Source of the DNA: Planococcus sp. (in: firmicutes)
GTDB lineage: Bacteria > Bacillota > Bacilli > Bacillales_A > Planococcaceae
Direction of reading: 5' to 3'
DNA: 6,002 bases
NCBI GenBank assembly: GCA_030147455.1
Contig: JASKZU010000234.1
Location: forward strand, 1 to 6,002
Shown one piece after another: positions 1 through 5,578 of this stretch (positions are counted from its first letter, which is position 1; each line of letters begins with the position of its first letter). The translations under genes were made by a program, and so were the position numbers. Under the pieces are notes generated by a model. That model saw only the letters and a list, made by a program, of their open reading frames with translations, searched no databases and had not been told where the DNA came from.

Positions 1-681
1 GGAAAAAATGCTTTTGCACATGAATCAGGCATTCACCAGGACGGCATGCTGAAAAACCCGTTGACGTATGAAATTATCACTCCCGAGCTGATCGGGGATG
101 CAGCGACCGAATTGGTTCTTGGCAAACACTCCGGCCGCCACGCTTTCCGCGACCGTGCGGTGAAGATGGGCTTTGAGCTGCCGGATGACAAACTGAACGA
201 AGCGTTCGTCGAATTCAAAAAGCTCGCGGACCGTAAAAAACAAATCACTGAAGACGACTTGTTTGTCCTGTTGACAGATCAGCAAATCAACGACACTGAA
301 ACACCTGTCTACGAACTGGAAAGCGTACAAGTCCAATACGGAACCGCCAACATACCGACGGCAACAGCATCTGCCATTGGCCCGGATGGAACGGCGATCC
401 ACGAAGCGGCAACCGGTTCCGGATCGGTCGAAGCGATTTTCAATACGCTTGAGCGCATTGTCGATGGAAAAGTGCATATTTTGGATTACCGCGTTACATC
501 GATCGGCAAAGGCCGTGATGCACTCGGGGAGGCCGTCATTAATATGAGCTATAACGGAGAAACCGTCACAGGGCGCGATGTAGCACAGGATGTACTCGAA
601 GCAACAGCTAAAGCTTATTTCAATGCAGTCAACCGCCAGCTGGTGAAACAAGGAAGCCAAAAGAAAGTGCCAGCAGTGTAA
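1..681 (+). CDS. leuA: 2-isopropylmalate synthase LeuA, C-terminal part (5' end outside window)
   Basis: LeuA condenses acetyl-CoA with 2-ketoisovalerate to 2-isopropylmalate, the committed step of leucine synthesis, in the cytoplasm. The frame is open from base 1, giving 226 residues before TAA. Bacillus LeuA is about 520 residues, so roughly 290, holding most of the catalytic TIM barrel, lie upstream. The fragment opens with the family hallmark HESGIHQDG (fragment residues 7-15), followed by LGKHSGRHA (40-48), which belong to the linker subdomains after the barrel. From about residue 98 to the end is the LeuA allosteric dimerisation domain that binds leucine for feedback inhibition, with AATGSGSVEA (136-145) and GRDAL (171-175) conserved. 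The ATG at 46 is an internal methionine inside the conserved block, not a start. leuB begins 28 nt downstream, so this is the first visible gene of a leuABCD operon. No frameshift is seen. Confidence 0.97.
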   Translation, partial: GKNAFAHESGIHQDGMLKNPLTYEIITPELIGDAATELVLGKHSGRHAFRDRAVKMGFELPDDKLNEAFVEFKKLADRKKQITEDDLFVLLTDQQINDTETPVYELESVQVQYGTANIPTATASAIGPDGTAIHEAATGSGSVEAIFNTLERIVDGKVHILDYRVTSIGKGRDALGEAVINMSYNGETVTGRDVAQDVLEATAKAYFNAVNRQLVKQGSQKKVPAV

Positions 682-709
682 CGAACACACCCACAGAGGA
701 GGAATTACT

Positions 710-1810
710 ATGGAAAAAACAATCGCAGTATTGCCGGGAGACGGCATCGGACCAGAAGTAACAGAGGCGGCAGTGAAAGTACTGAAATCCATTGCGATGC
801 GTTATGGCCACACATTCCATTGGAAATTCGCGGAAATCGGAGGTGCGGCGGTCGATAAAACCGGCAGCCCGCTCCCAAAAGAAACGGTGGCAGCATGCGC
901 GGCGAGCGATGCCATCCTCCTCGGTGCGGTCGGCGGCCCGAAATGGGACAATAATTCGGCAGAACAACGCCCCGAAAAAGGCCTCTTGAATATCCGCAAG
1001 CATTTTGGATTGTTTGCGAATGTCCGGCCGGTCAAAGCAGTACCGGCACTTCTCGGATCTTCCCCGTTAAAAGAAGAAGTTGCGCGTGAAGTCGACATGG
1101 TGATTGTCCGCGAGCTAACAGGCGGGCTGTATTTCGGCGAACCGAAACACCACGACGAGAACACAGCGGTCGATACACTTGCTTACACACGCGAAGAAAT
1201 TGAACGCATTGTCGATCAGGCGTTTGAAATGGCGCGGACGCGCCGCGGCAAACTAGCTTCTGTCGATAAAGCGAACGTTCTTGAGTCGAGCAAGCTGTGG
1301 CGCAAAGTCGTTGAACAGCGGAAAGCGGCTTATCCGGATGTGGAAGTCGAGCATATGCTGGTCGACTCGGCAGCGATGAAACTGATCACCAACCCAAGAG
1401 CATTCGACGTGATGGTGACAGAGAACATGTTTGGCGATATCCTGAGCGATGAAGCCTCAGTCATCACAGGTTCGCTCGGCATGCTGCCTTCTGCAAGCAT
1501 CCGTTCTGATGGATTTGGTTTATATGAACCGGTACATGGTTCTGCGCCTGATATTGCGGGGGAAAACAAAGCCAATCCATCGGCAGCCATTTTATCGGCA
1601 GCGATGATGCTGCGCCAATCGTTTTCGATGGATTCAGAAGCATCGGCGATCGAAGACGCGGTTATGAGTGTGTTGGAAGATGGTTACTGCACAGGCGATT
1701 TGTCCGCTTGCGGCAACAAAGTCATCTCAACAGAACGCTTTGTGGAAAAAGTGATTGAAGAACTGGAACGGGAATTCGTATCGGAACACATCATGTTTTC
1801 TTACGTGTAA
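710..1810 (+). CDS. leuB: 3-isopropylmalate dehydrogenase LeuB
   Basis: LeuB oxidises 3-isopropylmalate with NAD+ to 2-isopropyl-3-oxosuccinate, which decarboxylates to 2-ketoisocaproate, the third step of leucine synthesis. It is 366 residues, the usual length (about 365), of the isocitrate/isopropylmalate dehydrogenase fold. Visible motifs are the LPGDGIGPEV start (8-17), the substrate arginines R96, R106 and R134, RELTGGLYFG (134-143) with catalytic Y141, K187 in SVDKANVLESS, the metal-binding aspartates D219, D243 and D247 (the last two in GDILSDEAS), and the NAD-binding segment HGSAPDIAG (276-284). The residue roles come from family knowledge. The ATG is set by AGAGGAGG at 695-702 with a 7-nt spacer. 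The end matches the Bacillus-type tail (SEHIMFSYV). The stop TAA is immediately followed by ATG at 1811, which is probably not the leuC start. All key residues are present. Confidence 0.98.
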   Translation: MEKTIAVLPGDGIGPEVTEAAVKVLKSIAMRYGHTFHWKFAEIGGAAVDKTGSPLPKETVAACAASDAILLGAVGGPKWDNNSAEQRPEKGLLNIRKHFGLFANVRPVKAVPALLGSSPLKEEVAREVDMVIVRELTGGLYFGEPKHHDENTAVDTLAYTREEIERIVDQAFEMARTRRGKLASVDKANVLESSKLWRKVVEQRKAAYPDVEVEHMLVDSAAMKLITNPRAFDVMVTENMFGDILSDEASVITGSLGMLPSASIRSDGFGLYEPVHGSAPDIAGENKANPSAAILSAAMMLRQSFSMDSEASAIEDAVMSVLEDGYCTGDLSACGNKVISTERFVEKVIEELEREFVSEHIMFSYV

Positions 1811-1812
1811 AT

Positions 1813-1820
1813 GGAAGGGG
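1813..1820 (+). promoter_or_regulatory. Ribosome binding site that decides the leuC start
   Basis: GGAAGGGG lies 8 nt before the ATG at 1829 and inside the six-codon extension that would be translated from the ATG at 1811. The 1811 ATG abuts the leuB stop and has no Shine-Dalgarno-like purine run before it. The site therefore supports 1829 as the start. Confidence 0.75.
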
Positions 1821-1828
1821 TACTCGGC

Positions 1829-3247
1829 ATGGCAAAGACAATTATTGAAAAAATCTGGGAACAGCATATTGTATTCGAAGAAGCGGGAAAACCGGATCTC
1901 CTTTACATTGACTTGCATCTTTTGCATGAAGTCACTTCGCCGCAAGCATTTGAAGGGCTGCGCTTGAACGGCCGCAAAGTGCGCCGTCCGGATCTGTGCT
2001 TTGCGACCATGGACCATAACGTTCCAACGCGAAACCGCTCGGTCATTAAAGACCCGATTTCCCGCAAGCAAATCAAAACGCTTCAGGAGAACTGCGACGA
2101 GTTTGGGGTGCCGCTTGCCGGCATCAACCATCCGGATCAAGGTATTGTTCACGTGATCGGACCGGAACTGGGCCTGACGCAGCCGGGCAAGACGATCGTC
2201 TGCGGCGACAGCCATACATCAACGCACGGCGCATTTGGCGCATTGGCATTTGGCATCGGAACGAGTGAAGTCGAGCACGTCCTGTCGACGCAAACACTGT
2301 GGCAATCCAAGCCGAAAACGATGGAAATTCGTATTGACGGCGAACTGGGCTTCGGCGTTTCCGCAAAAGACGTGATTTTGGCAGTCATTTCGAAATTCGG
2401 CGTTGATATGGGAACCGGCCATATTGTCGAATATACCGGACAAGCCATCCGCAATTTGTCGATGGAAGAGCGAATGACTATCTGCAATATGTCCATCGAA
2501 GCAGGCGCACGTGCTGGACTGGTCAGCCCGGACGAGACTACGGTCGAGTATTTGCGCGGCAGAAGAAACGTTCCGGAAGGCGAAGCGTTTGAGCGTGAAG
2601 CTGAACGCTGGCTGGCACTGGCGACCGATGAAGGGGCGAGCTATGATGTGACACATGCGATCCATGCGGACGACATCTCCCCGTTTGTAACGTGGGGTAC
2701 AAACCCGTCCATGGGGTCGGGCATTGCTGAAACGGTTCCGACTGCGGGCGACTATGAAAAATCCGAGGACCGTGAAGCGTTGCAGCAGGCACTTTCGTAT
2801 ATGCAGCTTGAAGAAGGCATGCCGCTATCGTCCATCGCAATTCAACATGTTTTTATCGGTTCTTGCACGAATGCCCGGTTGAGTGATCTGCGGGCGGCAA
2901 GTGAAATCGTCGACGGCAAACGCGTACATCCATCGGTGACGGCGATCGTCGTTCCAGGCTCTGAAACGGTAAAACGTGCGGCAGAAGCAGAAGGACTCGA
3001 TCAAGTCTTCCTGAATGCCGGCTTTGAATGGCGCGAAACAGGCTGCAGCATGTGCTTGGCCATGAATGAGGATGCAGTGCCCGCAGGAGAGCGCTGTGCA
3101 TCCACATCCAACCGCAATTTTGAAGGACGCCAAGGGGCAGGGTCAATGACGCATTTGGTCAGTCCAGTCATGGCAGCAGCAGCTGCGATTGAAGGACATT
3201 TGACCGACGTCCGCAAGTATATGAAAGAACCTGTGCCCACAGCATAA
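1829..3247 (+). CDS. leuC: 3-isopropylmalate dehydratase large subunit LeuC
   Basis: LeuC is the iron-sulfur subunit of isopropylmalate isomerase. With LeuD it interconverts 2- and 3-isopropylmalate through a dehydrated intermediate, the second step of leucine synthesis. From ATG 1829 it has 472 residues, the normal length of Bacillus LeuC, and opens MAKTIIEKIW as expected. Motifs are MDHNVPT (61-67), CGDSHTSTHGAFG (125-137) and the three [4Fe-4S] ligands C346 (GSCTN), C406 and C409 (GCSMC), with the expected 60- and 3-residue spacing. The tail block ASTSNRNFEGRQG is also present. An in-frame ATG at 1811, touching the leuB stop, would add six residues (MEGVLG). I prefer 1829 because the ribosome binding site lies between the two and family members begin there. 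leuD follows after 18 nt, fitting co-translation of the two subunits. Confidence 0.97.
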   Translation: MAKTIIEKIWEQHIVFEEAGKPDLLYIDLHLLHEVTSPQAFEGLRLNGRKVRRPDLCFATMDHNVPTRNRSVIKDPISRKQIKTLQENCDEFGVPLAGINHPDQGIVHVIGPELGLTQPGKTIVCGDSHTSTHGAFGALAFGIGTSEVEHVLSTQTLWQSKPKTMEIRIDGELGFGVSAKDVILAVISKFGVDMGTGHIVEYTGQAIRNLSMEERMTICNMSIEAGARAGLVSPDETTVEYLRGRRNVPEGEAFEREAERWLALATDEGASYDVTHAIHADDISPFVTWGTNPSMGSGIAETVPTAGDYEKSEDREALQQALSYMQLEEGMPLSSIAIQHVFIGSCTNARLSDLRAASEIVDGKRVHPSVTAIVVPGSETVKRAAEAEGLDQVFLNAGFEWRETGCSMCLAMNEDAVPAGERCASTSNRNFEGRQGAGSMTHLVSPVMAAAAAIEGHLTDVRKYMKEPVPTA

Positions 3248-3248
3248 C

Positions 3249-3256
3249 GGAAGGAG
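3249..3256 (+). promoter_or_regulatory. Ribosome binding site for the TTG start of leuD
   Basis: GGAAGGAG sits 9 nt before TTG 3266 and directly after the leuC stop. No ATG or GTG in frame lies between it and the conserved N-terminal block of LeuD, so it supports the TTG start. Confidence 0.75.
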
Positions 3257-3265
3257 CAACCGGAT

Positions 3266-3856
3266 TTGAAACCCATCAATAGAATTTCGAGCGCCTTGAC
3301 GCCGCTCGACCGCAAAAACGTCGACACCGACCAAATCATCTCAAAAGAATTCCTCAAGCGAATCGAGCGTACCGGATTCGGGAAATTTTTATTTTATCAC
3401 TGGCGTTTTCATCCGGATGGCTCGCCGAATCAGGAATTCGTTTTAAACGACCCGCGTTTCGAAGGATCCGAAATTCTCGTTTCCCAGGAGAATTTCGGCT
3501 GCGGCTCATCACGCGAGCACGCGCCGTGGGCGATACAGGACTACGGGTTCAACGTTGTCATCGCCCCGAGCTATGCAGATATCTTCTATAATAACTGTGT
3601 GAAAAACGGCATCTTGCCGATTCGCTTGCAAGAAGCGGAAGTAACAGCGCTATTGGAAAAAGGCAAACAGGCGCCGTACCACCTCGATGTCAATTTAGGC
3701 GAGCAAACAGTTACAGGGGAAGACGGCGCAAACTATTCATTTGATATCGACCCGTATTGGAAGGAAATGCTGTTGAACGGCTGGGATGAAATCGCGCTCA
3801 CGTTTCAATATGATGATCATATCAAAGCGTACGAAGATAAAAGGCAACAAGCTTAG
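3266..3856 (+). CDS. leuD: 3-isopropylmalate dehydratase small subunit LeuD (TTG start)
   Basis: LeuD is the small subunit of isopropylmalate isomerase. It is the aconitase swivel-domain partner that completes the active site of LeuC and carries substrate-specificity residues. The product has 196 residues, close to the usual ~199. Visible motifs are NVDTDQII (18-25), FLKRIERTGFG (29-39), ENFGCGSSREHAPWA (75-89) and the IAPSYADIF stretch (99-107). The start is TTG with GGAAGGAG upstream, and no better start exists before the conserved block. A TTG start is generally weaker than ATG and could lower LeuD output relative to LeuC, but that is inference. It is the last gene of the operon, with a strong terminator starting 2 nt after the stop. 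Nothing is missing. Confidence 0.97.
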   Translation: MKPINRISSALTPLDRKNVDTDQIISKEFLKRIERTGFGKFLFYHWRFHPDGSPNQEFVLNDPRFEGSEILVSQENFGCGSSREHAPWAIQDYGFNVVIAPSYADIFYNNCVKNGILPIRLQEAEVTALLEKGKQAPYHLDVNLGEQTVTGEDGANYSFDIDPYWKEMLLNGWDEIALTFQYDDHIKAYEDKRQQA

Positions 3857-3857
3857 C

Positions 3858-3902
3858 AAACCGCTTTCCTGCTCGCAATGAGCTGCAGGAAAGCGGTTTT
3901 TT
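3858..3902 (+). terminator. Rho-independent terminator of the leu operon
   Basis: A perfect 15-bp stem pairs 3858-3872 (AAACCGCTTTCCTGC) with 3885-3899, with a 12-nt loop, and a run of six T at 3897-3902. The inner part can refold as GCTC/GAGC around a 5-nt loop (3871-3874 with 3880-3883), leaving a 3-nt bulge. It begins two bases after the leuD stop. Confidence 0.95.
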
Positions 3903-3916
3903 ATGCGGTCCGCATA
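3902..3916. repeat. Perfect 7-bp-arm palindrome between terminator and transporter promoter
   Basis: TATGCGG, a single central T, then CCGCATA form a perfect inverted repeat. It starts at the last T of the leu terminator and ends 3 bp before the -35 box of the next promoter. It could be a regulator site just upstream of the -35 or a chance hairpin. It is too short and lacks a following T-tract to be a second terminator. Confidence 0.6.
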
Positions 3917-3919
3917 GTA

Positions 3920-3948
3920 TTGACATGAAACGGCAGATTTGTTACTTT
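3920..3948 (+). promoter_or_regulatory. Sigma-A-type promoter for the transporter gene
   Basis: A perfect -35 TTGACA (3920-3925) and a 17-bp spacer precede TACTTT (3943-3948). The -10 is weak (T, A and final T match), but a TGT (3940-3942) directly before it forms an extended -10. The expected start is near 3955, giving a leader of about 40 nt. It lies after the leu terminator, so the transporter is probably transcribed independently of leuABCD. Confidence 0.75.
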
Positions 3949-3981
3949 AGTAAAGTACTTTAACGCTTTAGCAAACTAAAG
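3943..3981. repeat. Cluster of overlapping inverted repeats over the -10, start point and ribosome binding site
   Basis: Three perfect inverted repeats crowd this stretch. TACTTTA-G-TAAAGTA (3943-3957) covers the -10. TAAAGTACTTTA (3951-3962) covers the expected start point. CTTTAG-CAAA-CTAAAG (3966-3981) runs into the ribosome binding site. CTTTAG recurs in direct orientation at 3945 and 3966, exactly 21 bp apart, or two helical turns. This is the layout expected of operator sites for a dimeric repressor. AT-rich promoter DNA gives some palindromes by chance, so function is inferred and no specific regulator family is recognised. Confidence 0.5.
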
Positions 3982-3993
3982 GAGAAATGAACA

Positions 3994-5322
3994 ATGAATG
4001 CAGTTATTATTGCTGTTTTAGTAATGCTCGTATTAAGCTTGCTCCGGGTCAATGTTGTTTTCGCGCTATTGATCGGCGCATTGGCTGGAGGGTTGAGCGG
4101 GGGATTGAGTTTTACCGAAACACTTGCTTCTTATACAGATGGGCTGGGTGCAGGAGCGACGATTGCACTCAGTTATGCGATGCTCGGTGGATTTGCCGTA
4201 GCCATTTCAAGAACCGGCATTCCGGAGCTGTTGGTCGGAAGCGTCCTGAAATTGGTCAACAAAGAAGGCGGCTCGCCGAGAAAGGGATTGGCAAAAGCGC
4301 TCATCGTCTTCACGCTGTTTGCCATGGCCATTTTTTCGCAAAACTTGATTCCGATTCATATTGCTTTTATCCCGCTTCTCGTTCCGCCGATCCTGCACAT
4401 TCTGAATGAACTGCGCATCGATCGCCGGCTCATTGCATGTGTCTTGACGTTTGGCCTGACAGCGCCGTATATTTTATTGCCATACGGATTTGGCTTGATT
4501 TTTCACGAGATCCTGGCAAAACAAATGGCGCTCGCAGGGATGACTATCGACATGGCAGACATCCCGAAAGCGATGGCCATACCTGTTGCCGGACTTTTTG
4601 CCGGGCTCATTGTCGCTGTATTCATCTCATACCGAAAGCCCCGTGACTACCGTGAAGCGGAAGCAGCTTCTACTATAGAAGAAGCCCCGGCACGAAAAGC
4701 TTCGGTAAAAGATGTGATCGTCACGATCCTTGCTTTGTTTGCGGCGCTTTATGCGCAGATCGAAAGCGGTTCGATGATCATCGGCGCGCTTGCCGGAATC
4801 ATGGTGCTGTACATCTTTGGTGCAACGAAATGGAGAGAGGCGGACGATGTCCTGACAGCAGGCATGCGCATGATGGCATTTATCGGATTTGTCATGATCT
4901 CCGCCAATGGGTTTGCCTCTGTTATTCAAGCGACCGGAGCGATCGATACGCTCGTTGAGAACGCAGCCGGCATATTCGGCGACCAAAAAGGCTTGGCGGC
5001 CCTTACGATGCTCATTGTCGGATTGTTTGTCACGATGGGCATCGGTTCATCGTTTTCGACTATTCCGATCATCGCCGCCATCTTCGTGCCGCTGAGTGTG
5101 CAGTTCGGCTTTTCGCCGATTGCGATCATTGCATTGATCGGAACGGCGGGGGCGCTTGGCGATGCCGGTTCTCCTGCGTCTGATTCGACACTCGGTCCGA
5201 CTGCCGGACTCAACGTGGACGGACAGCACAACCACATCTGGGATACGGTCGTTCCAACGTTCCTTCATTACAACATACCGCTTGTTCTATTCGGTTGGTG
5301 TGCGGTTATGCTGCTCGGTTAA
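3994..5322 (+). CDS. yuiF: NhaC-like / YuiF-type membrane transporter (putative amino-acid permease)
   Basis: This is a polytopic inner-membrane secondary transporter of 442 residues. It is of the type annotated as Na+/H+ antiporter family protein or YuiF, which some annotation systems call a histidine permease. Hydrophobic segments are visible at about 2-38, 58-75, 101-137, 147-170, 194-213, 239-277, 288-311, 334-368, 372-390 and 424-441. A charged, alanine-rich cytoplasmic loop (214-238) separates two halves. The most conserved-looking block is GDAGSPASDSTLGPTAGLN (389-407) followed by DGQHNHIWDT (409-418), typical of this family. There is no cleavable signal peptide. ATG 3994 has AAGGAG (3979-3984) 9 nt upstream. 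An ATG at 3987 is in another frame. The gene stands alone between the leu and S10 operons with its own promoter. The family match is from memory of related proteins; the substrate and the coupling ion are not determinable here. Confidence 0.85.
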   Translation: MNAVIIAVLVMLVLSLLRVNVVFALLIGALAGGLSGGLSFTETLASYTDGLGAGATIALSYAMLGGFAVAISRTGIPELLVGSVLKLVNKEGGSPRKGLAKALIVFTLFAMAIFSQNLIPIHIAFIPLLVPPILHILNELRIDRRLIACVLTFGLTAPYILLPYGFGLIFHEILAKQMALAGMTIDMADIPKAMAIPVAGLFAGLIVAVFISYRKPRDYREAEAASTIEEAPARKASVKDVIVTILALFAALYAQIESGSMIIGALAGIMVLYIFGATKWREADDVLTAGMRMMAFIGFVMISANGFASVIQATGAIDTLVENAAGIFGDQKGLAALTMLIVGLFVTMGIGSSFSTIPIIAAIFVPLSVQFGFSPIAIIALIGTAGALGDAGSPASDSTLGPTAGLNVDGQHNHIWDTVVPTFLHYNIPLVLFGWCAVMLLG

Positions 5323-5353
5323 GAGCGAAAGATTTCGACTATTACCGTATCGG

Positions 5354-5381
5354 TTGAAAGTAAAAAGAATCCTGCTATACT
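5354..5381 (+). promoter_or_regulatory. Sigma-A-type promoter P1 upstream of the terminator
   Basis: TTGAAA (5354-5359), a 16-bp spacer and TATACT (5376-5381) match the consensus in 5 of 6 bases each. The expected start is near 5388, only about 7 nt before the hairpin at 5395, so most transcripts may end after roughly 45-50 nt. Whether P1 serves the S10 operon by read-through, makes a short RNA, or is spurious is not clear. Confidence 0.6.
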
Positions 5382-5394
5382 AGTAAAAGTGAGT

Positions 5395-5434
5395 AAAAAA
5401 GAATTTCGCGCAAAGTCTTGCGCAATTCTTTTTT
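5395..5434 (+). terminator. Rho-independent terminator between the transporter and rpsJ
   Basis: The arms 5395-5405 (six A then GAATT) and 5424-5434 (AATTC then six T) form 11 bp. They enclose a 2-nt bulge (5406-5407), a GCGCAA/TTGCGC 6-bp stem (5408-5413 with 5418-5423) and a 4-nt AGTC loop. The T-tract and preceding A-tract make a standard terminator, usable from either direction. No other credible terminator follows the transporter stop, so this one most likely ends that unit. Confidence 0.88.
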
Positions 5435-5446
5435 ATTTTGTATAAT
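5418..5446 (+). promoter_or_regulatory. Sigma-A-type promoter P2 of the S10 operon, overlapping the terminator
   Basis: A perfect TATAAT (5441-5446) lies 17 bp after TTGCGC (5418-5423), a poor -35 (3 of 6). The -35 is the 3' arm of the terminator stem and the spacer contains its T-tract. The expected start is about 5453, giving a leader of roughly 125 nt before rpsJ. Confidence 0.75.
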
Positions 5447-5452
5447 GGTGAA

Positions 5453-5578
5453 TGTTGGTCTTTGACTGCGAAGAAGCGAGAGGTTACCGACACACCCGGC
5501 CGCTTTGCCATGGCGAGTGAGCGGAAAATTTTCGTGGAGAAGTCTATCCCAAAAATAGGCGAAAAGGGAGGGAAAATA
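5453..5578 (+). other. rpsJ 5' leader with a GC-rich hairpin
   Basis: This is the untranslated leader expected from P2. A GC-rich stretch at about 5477-5524 stands out against AT-rich flanks. CCGCTTTGC (5500-5508) can pair with GCGA (5513-5516) and AGCGG (5520-5524), giving 9 bp including one G-U, with a CATG loop and a GTG bulge. No T-tract follows, so it is not a terminator. The length and composition suggest an RNA element, possibly for autoregulation or transcript stability, but I cannot identify a known class. The leader shares no obvious feature with the E. coli L4-controlled S10 leader that I can point to. An in-frame ATG at 5510 lies in the hairpin loop and has no ribosome binding site. 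Confidence 0.5.
5565..5572 (+). promoter_or_regulatory. Ribosome binding site that decides the rpsJ start
   Basis: AGGGAGGG ends 6 nt before ATG 5579. The same frame is open for 47 codons upstream, to 5438, so this site, together with the conserved S10 N-terminus, is what fixes the start. Confidence 0.85.

Noticed and set aside
25..792. Open reading frame of 255 codons on the minus strand across leuA and the start of leuB
   Set aside because: It lies wholly antisense to clearly conserved coding sequence. It has no Shine-Dalgarno before its ATG and yields a cysteine- and phenylalanine-rich protein unlike any family I know. It is a by-product of codon bias on the + strand.
1727..2215. Open reading frame of 162 codons on the minus strand across the leuB/leuC junction
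   Set aside because: It is antisense to two well-supported genes with no recognisable motifs or promoter. It is a shadow of the + strand coding.
3903..3993. T-box or other riboswitch ahead of the transporter
   Set aside because: The space from the likely start point to the ATG is about 40 nt. There is no T-box consensus, and no terminator/antiterminator pair lies after the promoter.
3987..4409. Overlapping frame from ATG 3987, closer to the ribosome binding site than the transporter ATG
   Set aside because: The 140-codon product is rich in Cys, Arg and Trp with no family resemblance. The 3994 frame gives a full-length, recognisable membrane transporter.
5326..5337. Small inverted repeat CGAAA-GA-TTTCG just after the transporter stop
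   Set aside because: A 5-bp stem with a 2-nt loop and no T-tract is too weak for a terminator. The strong hairpin at 5395-5434 serves.
5378..5385. TACTAGTA palindrome over the P1 -10, as an operator shared with the transporter promoter repeats
   Set aside because: It is only 8 bp, and the resemblance to the repeats at 3943-3962 is limited to a short AGTAAA stretch, which is expected by chance in AT-rich promoters.
5438..5578. N-terminal extension of rpsJ (TTG at 5438 or ATG at 5510, both in frame)
   Set aside because: The frame is open, but the 5438 start overlaps the P2 -10 box, so P2 transcripts would lack it. ATG 5510 has no ribosome binding site and lies in a hairpin loop. S10 is normally 102 residues, which matches ATG 5579 with its AGGGAGGG.
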